Part shown: in pieces, positions 33,243 to 41,054 of the stretch
Layout of the letters: every line of letters starts with the position of its first letter
Position numbering within the stretch: the first letter of the stretch is position 1
Assembly (NCBI RefSeq): GCF_001461695.1
Contig: NZ_AUTC01000146.1
Coordinates: 62,001-126,000, forward strand
Source of the DNA: Sinorhizobium fredii USDA 205
GTDB taxonomy: Bacteria > Pseudomonadota > Alphaproteobacteria > Rhizobiales > Rhizobiaceae
Reading direction: 5' to 3'
DNA: 64,000 bases
Program-made: the position numbers and the translations under genes
Notes under the pieces: model-generated
Told to the model about the DNA's origin: nothing
Seen by the model: only the letters and a program-made list of their open reading frames with translations
Databases searched by the model: none

Positions 33243-34126
33243 CAGGCCTTCTTCTGCGTGGTCGTCTTCTTTGCCGCGGCGGGTTTGGCGGCAGCACTCT
33301 TCGCTGCGGGTTTTGCAGCCGGCTCCGCTTTGCTTTTGCTCTTGGCCGGCGGCTTCGCCTGCGACAGGCTTGCCTTCAATGCGTCCATCAGGTTGATGAC
33401 GTTGCCGCGGTCAGGCGGGGCTGCGATGATCGGCTTGTGGCCCTTCAACTTCTCGCGGATCATCTGCATCAGCGCGATCTCGTAGCGATCCTCATAGTTT
33501 TTCGGATCGAAGGTCGTGGTCTTTTGCTGAATGAGCGCTTCGGCGAGCTGCAGCATTTCCGGCTCGGCATTGCCGACCGGGATGTTGCCGAAATATTCGG
33601 CTGTGCCGCGCACTTCATTGGGGTTGCGAAGCGTGCAGACAAACATGCCGGTCTCACGCGGCCCGATGGTGATCACCCGTTCGCGGCTCGAAAGCACGAG
33701 GCGCGCGATGGCGAGCTTGCCGCTCCTCCGCAGGGCCTCGCGCAAGACGATGAAGGTCTCCTCGGCCATCGCCCCGTCCGGCGCCAGATAATAGGGCGCG
33801 TCCTGGTAGATCACGTCGACGGAGCCTTCGTCGACGAAGGCCTCGATGTTCATCGTGTGGTTGGATTCGATCTTGACGCTTTCGAGGTCGGCCTCGTCGA
33901 TAACGATGTATTTCTTGTCCTCGTATTCATAGCCCTTCACCAGGTCGGATCGCTCGACCAGGCCGAGTTCCGGGTCAACCGGCTTCATGTTGATCCGGTT
34001 ATGGGTGTCCTTGTGAAGCTGGTTGAAGGTAATGCGTTCGCTCGTCGTCGTGGCGGGATAGAGCCGTACGGGACAGCTCACGAGGCTAAGCCTCAGATAA
34101 CCCTTCCAACTTGCCCTGGGTGCCAT
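33242..34126 (-). CDS. ku: Ku protein, DNA end-binding (NHEJ)
   Basis: Bacterial Ku of 294 residues. It opens with RASWKGYLRLSLVSCPVRLYPA, the conserved beta-barrel start, and contains FNQLHKDTHNRI, LVKGYEYEDKKYIVID (about 63-78), AYYL-like APYYLAPDG and RETGMFVCTLR. Ku forms a homodimeric ring on broken DNA ends and recruits LigD. The tail from about residue 255 is a Lys/Ala/Pro-rich stretch with repeated AAKPAAAKK blocks, as in many alphaproteobacterial Ku proteins, where it binds DNA or LigD. ligD ends 27 bp upstream and the next gene overlaps by its stop codon. Confidence 0.96.
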   Translation of the reverse strand: MAPRASWKGYLRLSLVSCPVRLYPATTTSERITFNQLHKDTHNRINMKPVDPELGLVERSDLVKGYEYEDKKYIVIDEADLESVKIESNHTMNIEAFVDEGSVDVIYQDAPYYLAPDGAMAEETFIVLREALRRSGKLAIARLVLSSRERVITIGPRETGMFVCTLRNPNEVRGTAEYFGNIPVGNAEPEMLQLAEALIQQKTTTFDPKNYEDRYEIALMQMIREKLKGHKPIIAAPPDRGNVINLMDALKASLSQAKPPAKSKSKAEPAAKPAAKSAAAKPAAAKKTTTQKKA

Positions 34127-34153
34127 GATTGTCTCCTGCGCGGTGCTACCCGG

Positions 34154-36615
34154 TTACTTCTCCGCATTGGAAAGCATAGGCAAATCCCGTGCACAGTCGT
34201 CGATTTCGGCCCAGGGATCGCCGGACGTGGCCAAGAGGCCAGGTAACGAAGAATAATTTAAATCCTCGGGAGCGTCGATAGTCTCGAGATCGGCCCAGCT
34301 TAAAGGCGTAGAGGCCGGCAGATTCGTGCGGGCGCGCAGCGAATAGGGCGCCGCGGCGGTGTGGCCGCGGGCGTTGCGGTGGAAGTCGATGAAGATGCGC
34401 TTGACGCGCTTGCCCTTGCCCATCGTGGTGACGAAGCTCTCGGGAGCCGTCGTCGCCAGATGGGAAGCAATGTCGCCGGTCGACTTGTGGACCTTCTTCC
34501 AGTCGCGCTTCGGCCGGATCGGCACGACCACATGGACGCCCTTGCCGCCCGATGTCTTGACGAAGGGGAGGAGGCCGAGCGCCTCGAGCTCGGCCTTGAT
34601 GTGAATTGCCGCTTCGACTACTTCGCGCCAGCCGATGCCCTCCCCGGGGTCGAGGTCGAAGACGACGCGATCGGGTTTCTCGAGCTGCGCCCGCGTCGAG
34701 CCCCAGGAGTGGAATTCGACGACGCCGAATTGCGCCAGCGCCAGGTAGCCTTTGGCATCCTCGACCGAAAGATAGCGTTTCGCCTCGCCTTCGGAGCTCA
34801 TCGCGTCGAAACCTCTCACCGAAGGCGGCATGCCGGTAAAGGGATGGCGCTGGAAGAAGCAATCCTCGAACTTTCCCGTCGGGCAGCGGACGAGCGAAAC
34901 CGGGCGACCGAGGATATGCGGCAGCATGAAGTCGCCGACCATGGCGTAATAGAGGGCGAGATCGAGCTTGGTCGGCCCGGACTTGCCGAACAGCCGGCGG
35001 GTCGGATTGGTGATCGAGATGCCGGCGAGGTCGGCGTCGGAGATCAGCCGCTTTCGCTGCGGCGAAGTCGGCGTCGAGAGGTCGACGTCGCGCAGCCCCT
35101 GGAACACCGCATGGCGGAGGATATTGTCGGTCGTTCGGTTGCCGTAGTGAATACGCGCCCTCAGGACCGGCCGGACCCAGATGATCTCCTTCGGCGCCCC
35201 CTCGAGCTTCGCCGCTCCCTCCCTGAGCGGCTCCAGTCGCGCCCGCAACTGTTTCAGCGTTTCGGCGTCGAAGCCGGTTCCGACCTTGCCGCGATATTGC
35301 AGCTCGCCGTCGATCCACTCGCCGAGCGCCAGCGCGGCAAGACCTTCTGCGGCCTCGGACAATGTATAGCCGGCGATCACGAAATCTTCCGCCTTCAGCG
35401 CCTTGGTCTTGGTCCATGTCTTGGAACGCCCGCTCTGATAAGGGGCCGAGGCACGTTTGGAAATTATCCCTTCGAGCCCCAATTCCGAGGCATGTTCGTA
35501 AAAGGCGCGACCGTCGCCGACGACGTGATCGCTGAACTGGATGGCGGACCGGCTCGACAATTGCGCCGCCAGCAATTGCTTGAGCAGCGCCTTGCGTTTC
35601 TCGAGCGGAACAGTCGTGAGGCTCCAGCCGTCGAGATGGAGAAGATCGAAGGCATAGAAGACCAGCCTGTTGCCGGCGCCGGCGGAAAGCGCTTCCTGGA
35701 GGAGCGAAAAACGGCTGATGCCTTCCTCGTCGAGCACGACGATCTCGCCGTCAATGACAGCATCGCGGCACGGCAGGCGCCGGAAGGCTTCCGGCAAGTC
35801 GCCGTAGCGCCTCGTCCAGTCGAGGCCGCCGCGGGTGATGAGCCCCACCTCGCCGCCGGATAGATGCGCCATGGTGCGGTAGCCGTCGAACTTGATCTCA
35901 TGCAGCCAGACTTCGCGCCCGGGGGCGCTGCCCGGTGGAATCGCCGTCGGCGTGGCAAGCTGAGGCTCTATGCGTGTCGGCGTCGTCGCCTTCGTCGCGC
36001 CAGGAAGGGCGGCCGGTTTAAGTTTTACCGCCTTGGCCGCTGGCTTCGGCCTGTCGACGAGCTCCTCGATCCGCCGGCCGGATTTGACGCTTTCCGGCCG
36101 GGCGGCGAGAATGTCGGTGGAGAGGTCGGCGGCCGGGTCGCGTTCCTTGAAGAGAAGCCAGTGGCGATGGTCCTCTTCGCCAGGCCGCGGCTTCAGCCGG
36201 GTCAGCATCCAGCCGCCCTTGAGCTTTTCGCCGGCGAGGCGAAACTTGAAGGCGCCCTTGCCCAGGCTCTCCTCGACTCGTCCATCGGCGCCCAGACGCC
36301 GGCGTCCCAGACGATCATCGGGCCGGCGCCATATTCGCCCTCGGGGATGACGCCCTCGAAATCGATATATTCGATCGGATGATCTTCGGTCTCGACCGCC
36401 AGGCGCTTGTCGGCCGGGTTGAGCGACGGGCCCTTGGGCACGGCCCAGCTCTTCAGCACGCCGCCGACCTCAAGTCTCAGGTCATAGTGGTCCGCGGTCG
36501 CATGATGCTTGTGCACGACGAAACGGTTGCCGCCGCCGGCGGGGCTGCCGACCGGCTCCGGCGTCTTCGAAAAATCCCGTTTCTTGCGGTAGGCCTCAAG
36601 CTTCGTCGTCGCCAT
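34154..36615 (-). pseudogene. ligD: ATP-dependent DNA ligase D, split by a one-base frameshift
   Basis: Two frames cover one LigD. From 36615 a 137-residue frame (stop at 36202) encodes the 3'-phosphoesterase domain (FVVHKHHATADHYDLRLEVGG, WAVPKGPS, EGEYGAGPMIVWDAG). It then runs out of frame near 36280. The other frame, with its first ATG at 36208 but open further up (GKGAFKFRLAGEKLKGGW), encodes ligase (EIKFDGYRTM with the adenylated Lys, VIDGEIVVLDEEG) and then the polymerase/primase (FDLDPGEG, TSGGKGVHVVVPI) to 34154. One extra base, for example GACGAGGTCGAG for GACGAGTCGAG, would restore about 820 residues in the order PE-ligase-polymerase. If real, the cell may make PE and ligase-polymerase as separate proteins, since 36208 is a usable ATG. 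Confidence 0.85.
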
Positions 36616-36693
36616 ACGAGCAAGCTATGGCCTATCCATAAAACCCGCAATATCGGTTGATGCGAGAAGCGTTCCGGCTCGATGGGCTCCGTC

Positions 36694-37530
36694 TCAGGCG
36701 AACCGGCCCGGAACGCCGAGGGCCATGTGGCGGTTGACGTCCTTGTAGAGCAGATAGCGGAACTTGCCCGGTCCGCCGGCATAGCAGGCCTGCGGGCAGA
36801 AGGCCCTGAGCCACATATAGTCACCGGCTTCGACCTCGACCCAGTCGGCGTTGAGGCGGTAGACCGCCTTGCCCTCGAGAACGTAGAGGCCGTGCTCCAT
36901 CACATGGGTTTCCATGAAGGGAATGACGCCGCCGGGCTCGAAGGTGACGATCGTCACATGCATGTCGTGGCGCATGTCCGAAGGATCGACGAAGCGGGTC
37001 GTCGCCCAGCGCCCGTCCGTATCCGGCATCGGCGTTGGCGTGATCTCGCGTTCGTTGGTGACAATCGGTTCGGGGAGGGGGATTCCATCCACCCTTTCGT
37101 AGGCCTTGCGGAACCAGTGGAACCGGGTCGGCGTGGAGCCGTCATTGCGCAGGCTCCATTCGGCGCCGGGCGGGATGAAGGCGTAGCCGCCGGGCTGCAT
37201 CTGATGGGTTTCACCGCCGATGGTCAGGCGGAAGTCCCCGTCGACCACGAACAGCACGGCTTCCGCGCGGGGGTCGCTCTCGGGCCGATCGCTTCCTCCC
37301 GAGGGTCCTACCTCCATGATGTATTGCGAAAAAGTCTCGGCGAAGCCTGATAGCGGCCTCGAGAGCACCCAGAGGCGCGTGTTCGTCCAGTGCGGCAGGT
37401 AGCTAGTGACAATGTCGCGCATCACGCCTTTGGGAATGACCGCGTAGGCCTCGGTGAACACCGCCCGATCCGTCAGCAGGTTCGATTGCGGCGGGTGGCC
37501 GCCTTGGGGGAAATAATAGTTGCTCTGCAT
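36694..37530 (-). CDS. allE: (S)-ureidoglycine aminohydrolase
   Basis: A 278-residue bicupin enzyme that converts (S)-ureidoglycine to (S)-ureidoglycolate and ammonia, with Mn2+ in the second cupin. The family start YYFPQGGHPPQSNLLTDRAVF, the middle LFVVDGDFRLTIGGETHQMQPGGYAFIPPG (first cupin, about 92-121) and the metal cupin FMETHVMEHGLYVLEGKAVYRLN with MWLRAFCPQACY near the end are all present. It lies 36 bp after a DctA-like carrier on the same strand, with gcl and allA 4-9 kb away, so it feeds the glyoxylate route. Allantoinase and allantoate amidohydrolase are not in the window. Confidence 0.9.
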   Translation of the reverse strand: MQSNYYFPQGGHPPQSNLLTDRAVFTEAYAVIPKGVMRDIVTSYLPHWTNTRLWVLSRPLSGFAETFSQYIMEVGPSGGSDRPESDPRAEAVLFVVDGDFRLTIGGETHQMQPGGYAFIPPGAEWSLRNDGSTPTRFHWFRKAYERVDGIPLPEPIVTNEREITPTPMPDTDGRWATTRFVDPSDMRHDMHVTIVTFEPGGVIPFMETHVMEHGLYVLEGKAVYRLNADWVEVEAGDYMWLRAFCPQACYAGGPGKFRYLLYKDVNRHMALGVPGRFA

Positions 37531-37566
37531 TTTTTGTTACCTGTTGAAGTGTCTGTTCGAACCGGA

Positions 37567-38916
37567 CTAACGGCCGTTGATGGGGTGAGCGATGGCCGTG
37601 CTAGGGACGACATCGCTGGCCGCGGAAGTTTGGAATACAGGTGCGGGTTTGGGGCTTGCAGCCTCGTCGCCATCGAGAACTCGGTGCGCCTGTTCGCGAT
37701 CGATATCGCCCTCCCAGGCGGCGATGACCACTGCGGCCACGCAATTGCCTATCAGGTTTCCGAGTGCTCGGGCAATGCCAACGAACCAGTCGACCGAGAG
37801 GACTAGGACAAGGCCGATGGCCGGAATGACCGGAATGGCCGAAAGCGTTGCCGCCAGCACGACGATGGCGGATCCCGGAATGCCGTGCGCGCCCTTCGAG
37901 GTCAGCAGCGCCACGCCGAGGATCAGCAACAGGTCGCCCGGCGCGAGCGGCGTATTGGTCGCCTGGGCGATGAACACGGCCGCGAGCGTCAGATAGATCG
38001 AGAAAGCGTCGAGGTTGAACGAATAGCCGGTCGGAACGACCAGGCCGACCGTCGAATCCTTGATTCCGAGCCGTTCGAGCTTGCGCATGACCTGCGGCAG
38101 AACGCTGTCGGATGAGGCCGTGGCCAGGACGATCATCAACTCCTCGCGCAAATATCCAAGGAACTTGAAGATGCTGAAGCCGGCAATCCTCATGATCAGC
38201 CCGAGAACGCCAAACACGAAAAGGGCGATCGTCGCATAGAGCAGGACGACCAAGTAGCCGAGCTGCTGCAGCGAGCCGATGCCGTATTTTCCGACCGTAT
38301 AGGCAATCGCGCCGAAGACGCCGATCGGAGCGAGCCGGACGATGAAGCCGATCACCTTGAAAAGCACCTGCGTCGTCTGATCGATCAGCTCGGCGACCTG
38401 CCTGCCGCGTTCGCCGACAAGGGCAAGGCCCGATCCGAACAGGACAGCGAACAGCAGCACCTGCAGGATGTCACCCTTGGCGAAGGCGTCGACGACCGTC
38501 GTCGGGATGATGCGCATCAGGAAGTCGACCGTGCCGGTGACCTGGGAAACCTTTTCGGTGTAGGCGCCCAAGGCGCTTGCATCGAGTGTTGCCGGATCGA
38601 CATTCATCCCGTGGCCGGGGCCGAAGACGTAGGCGGCGATCAGTCCCAGCGCGAGCGCCAGCGTCGTCACGGCCTCGAAATAGATGAGCGACTTGAGGCC
38701 GACCCGTCCGACCTTTCTCAGGTCCCCGGCACCGACGATGCCGTGCACGACCACGCCGAATACCAGCGGCGCGATCACCATCTTGATCAGCTTGATGAAG
38801 CCGTCCCCCAGCGGCTTCAGCTGTGCCGCAAACTGCGGCCAGACAACGCCGACAAGGATACCGAGGACGAGCGCGATGATGACTTGTCCGAACAAGGACC
38901 TGCTAAACTTGGACAT
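37567..38916 (-). CDS. Dicarboxylate/cation symporter, DctA family
   Basis: An inner-membrane symporter of 449 residues. Signatures: IKLIKMVIAPLVFGVVVHGI (about 42-61), ATASSDSVLPQVMRKLE (first re-entrant hairpin), GYSFNLDAFSIYLTLA (the NxDG-like cation and substrate site of the DAACS family) and LTSKGAHGIPGSAIVVLA (second hairpin). GGGAGG precedes the start at 38916. DctA proteins take up C4-dicarboxylates, but this copy is followed by allE and controlled by an adjacent LysR gene, so its substrate could be a ureide acid such as allantoate or ureidoglycolate; that is inference. Confidence 0.88.
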   Translation of the reverse strand: MSKFSRSLFGQVIIALVLGILVGVVWPQFAAQLKPLGDGFIKLIKMVIAPLVFGVVVHGIVGAGDLRKVGRVGLKSLIYFEAVTTLALALGLIAAYVFGPGHGMNVDPATLDASALGAYTEKVSQVTGTVDFLMRIIPTTVVDAFAKGDILQVLLFAVLFGSGLALVGERGRQVAELIDQTTQVLFKVIGFIVRLAPIGVFGAIAYTVGKYGIGSLQQLGYLVVLLYATIALFVFGVLGLIMRIAGFSIFKFLGYLREELMIVLATASSDSVLPQVMRKLERLGIKDSTVGLVVPTGYSFNLDAFSIYLTLAAVFIAQATNTPLAPGDLLLILGVALLTSKGAHGIPGSAIVVLAATLSAIPVIPAIGLVLVLSVDWFVGIARALGNLIGNCVAAVVIAAWEGDIDREQAHRVLDGDEAASPKPAPVFQTSAASDVVPSTAIAHPINGR

Positions 38917-39099
38917 TTGTTCCTCCCAGAAAACGCTGTGAGCCTGGCGCTGCGGCAGGCAATGGCTTGTGCTCAAGCCGATGCGCGGCCCGCTGCCGCC
39001 GCCTGCTCGTGGACTTGGACCGCTTCTAACGACGTGCACCCTCCTCGTGCGACGCCCGGTCCATCCCTGGCGATGGGAACAGAAGGAGTGTGATATGTC

Positions 39100-39123
39100 C
39101 AATATATTGTTTGATTGGATCAA
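39100..39123. promoter_or_regulatory. Palindromes between dctA-like and lysR genes
   Basis: Within the 246-bp divergent gap, CAATATATTG (39100-39109) is a perfect palindrome and TTGATTGGATCAA (39111-39123) an inverted repeat with a 3-bp centre. They lie 40-60 bp upstream of the LysR start, the usual place for autoregulatory LysR sites, which often contain T-N11-A symmetry. Confidence 0.45.
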
Positions 39124-39162
39124 TACATATATCATATCGACATGGTGAATGTGGAGGTCGCG

Positions 39163-40038
39163 ATGGAGCTACGGCATCTGCGCTATTTTCTCGCCGTCGC
39201 CGAGGCGGCGAGTTTCACGGCGGCGGCAAAGAGCTTGAATATCTCGCAGCCGCCCTTGAGCCAGCAGATCAAGGATCTGGAGGAAGAGGTCGGCACACGT
39301 CTCTTCGAGCGTTCGAGCCGGCATGTCGAACTCACCGAGGCCGGCGTCAGTTTTCTCGAGCAGGCGCGGATGATCCTCGGGCAGGTGGAACATGCCACGC
39401 ATCAGGCGCGCGCCATCGGATCCGGCCAGGTGGGCATGCTCAATATCGGCACGACCGGCTCGGTCCTGCTCGGGCAGCTGTCGACCTTGATCGCGAGATT
39501 CCGGGATCGTCGGCCGGGCGTCTTCGTCCGCATTCATGAAATGGATCCGCAGGCGCAGGAACTGGCGCTGCTGTCGCATCGCACCGACCTCAGCTTCGTG
39601 CGCAAGCCCCGCTACAATGCCGAACTCGTCGCCAAGGTTGCCTGGCAGGAAAAGGTTGGCGTCGCCCTGCCGGCGCATCATCCGCTCGCCCGCCATGAAA
39701 CGGTCGAGCTCGGCGCGCTGCGGCAGGAAAGCTTCGTCTTTCTCCGACTGGCGGATTCGCGCTTCGCCCGCTATCTGCACGACTGCTGCGTCGCTGCAGG
39801 CTTCGTGCCGAACATCACCAACGAAGTGGTGGAATCCTATTCGCTGACCAGCCTCGTCTCCGCCGGTCTCGGCGTGGCGCTCGTTCCCGAATGCATCCGG
39901 AATCTTTCGCGTCCCGGTGTCGTCTATCGTCCGCTTGCGGATCCCGCGCCGGAAGCGGATGTCTATGTTCTCAGCCGGCCGAACCACGGCCCCGTGGTCG
40001 CGAGCTTCCTCGAGGAAACTGCGGCGATGTTCGGCTAG
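39163..40038 (+). CDS. LysR family transcriptional regulator
   Basis: A 291-residue regulator. It begins MELRHLRYFLAVAEAASFTA with the LysR helix-turn-helix through SQPPLSQQIKDLEEEVGTRLF (about 31-51). The C-terminal part is a type 2 periplasmic-fold ligand domain (IGTTGSVLLGQLSTLIARF, GVALPAHHPLAR, VSAGLGVALVPECI). The start at 39163 has GGAGG just upstream. It faces the dctA-like/allE operon across a short promoter and most likely activates it in response to the transported compound. It converges with the iclR gene; the stops are 9 bp apart. Confidence 0.9.
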   Translation: MELRHLRYFLAVAEAASFTAAAKSLNISQPPLSQQIKDLEEEVGTRLFERSSRHVELTEAGVSFLEQARMILGQVEHATHQARAIGSGQVGMLNIGTTGSVLLGQLSTLIARFRDRRPGVFVRIHEMDPQAQELALLSHRTDLSFVRKPRYNAELVAKVAWQEKVGVALPAHHPLARHETVELGALRQESFVFLRLADSRFARYLHDCCVAAGFVPNITNEVVESYSLTSLVSAGLGVALVPECIRNLSRPGVVYRPLADPAPEADVYVLSRPNHGPVVASFLEETAAMFG

Positions 40039-40047
40039 GGCGGCGCC

Positions 40048-40896
40048 TCAGCTCTCTCCCGGCCGGTGGCCGCCGATGGCGCGGGTCAATTCGTCCGCGG
40101 TCCGGCGAACGAGAGAGCCGAGCGTCTCGAGCCTGTCGTCGTCGATGCGGACCGACGGTCCCGAGATCGAAATGCCGCCGATCGCCTCACCATACTCGTT
40201 GAACAGCGGCGCGGCGATGCAGCGCATGCCGAGCGTGTGTTCCTCGTCGTCGATCGACCAGCCGCGATTGCGGATCTCCTGGATGTTCCTGATCAGCGCC
40301 GGCAGTGTCTTGAGCGTGCGGTCGGTGAAATGGGTCAGCGTCTTGCCGCTGAGCGTCTTGGCGATCTCGGTATCCGACCAGGTGGAGAGGATCGCCTTGC
40401 CGATGCCAGAGGCGTGGCTAGGGCCACGCCGTCCCGGGCGGAAAAAGGCACGCATCGGCGCATGGCTTTCGACCTGCGAGATGAACACGACGTCGCCGTC
40501 GTCTTCGATGCCGATATTGGCGGTCTCGCCGCTTTCCTCCATCAGCCGTTTCAGGAAGGGCCGGCTGATCGTGCCGAGTTTGCGGAACCGCAGGAAGGCG
40601 TTGCCGATCTCGAAGGCCCGCACTCCAATCGTCCACTCGCCGGTATCTGGATCATGCGCGACCATGCCGTGGCTCGATAGCGAGGTCAGCAGGCGGTGGA
40701 TCGTCGATGGCGCCAGCCCCGTCTCGTCGGCCAGATCGGTCAGCGTCGAACCGTCGCGATCTGCCACGAGGCTGAAAAGCGCCAGGCTGCGGTCCAGCAC
40801 CTGAACGGAGGAAGGCGTCGAATTGGGGCCTGCCTTCCGGCCCCGCTTGCCTTTCGTCTGCTCCGATACGACCGCCACCGCCGAATACTCCGTCAC
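40048..40896 (-). CDS. IclR family regulator of the glyoxylate cluster
   Basis: An IclR-type regulator of about 282 residues. The winged HTH spans about 28-95 (VQVLDRSLALFSLVADRDGSTLTDLAD, APSTIHRLLTSLSSHGMV); the GAF-like effector domain follows (FFRPGRRGPSHASGIGKAIL, DDEEHTLGMRCIAAPLFNEYGEAIGGISISGP). I start it at the GTG at 40896, which has GGAAAGAG upstream; a longer ATG frame to 40986 has none. It diverges from gcl as AllR does in enteric bacteria, where glyoxylate and allantoin relieve repression. That role is inferred. Confidence 0.85.
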   Translation of the reverse strand: MTEYSAVAVVSEQTKGKRGRKAGPNSTPSSVQVLDRSLALFSLVADRDGSTLTDLADETGLAPSTIHRLLTSLSSHGMVAHDPDTGEWTIGVRAFEIGNAFLRFRKLGTISRPFLKRLMEESGETANIGIEDDGDVVFISQVESHAPMRAFFRPGRRGPSHASGIGKAILSTWSDTEIAKTLSGKTLTHFTDRTLKTLPALIRNIQEIRNRGWSIDDEEHTLGMRCIAAPLFNEYGEAIGGISISGPSVRIDDDRLETLGSLVRRTADELTRAIGGHRPGES

Positions 40897-40980
40897 GACT
40901 CTTTCCTTAGCCAATAGCGGCGACGCACGGTTTTGACCAGTGCCGGCGTGCAGGAGCGCCTGATGCCAATTTCCATATAA

Positions 40981-41035
40981 TGGCAATTAATTCCATTTTT
41001 GTGTTGACGATATGAAATTATGGATTATGTTTCCA
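40981..41035 (+). promoter_or_regulatory. gcl promoter with two imperfect palindromes
   Basis: TTGACG at 41004-41009 and TATGTT at 41026-41031 are spaced 16 bp and would start transcription just before the CAGGAGGAG ribosome site of gcl. TGGCAATTAATTCCA (40981-40995) lies upstream of the -35 box and TGGATTATGTTTCCA (41021-41035) covers the -10. Both have the TGG...CCA ends of IclR/AllR-type operators and are candidates for the divergent regulator. Confidence 0.5.
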
Positions 41036-41054
41036 TCAAACAGGAGGAGTTCCC

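Noticed and set aside
39111..39123. TTGATTGGATCAA looked like an FNR/FixK box upstream of the LysR gene.
   Set aside because: FNR/FixK sites are TTGAT-N4-ATCAA; here the centre is three bases, so the half-sites are out of phase.
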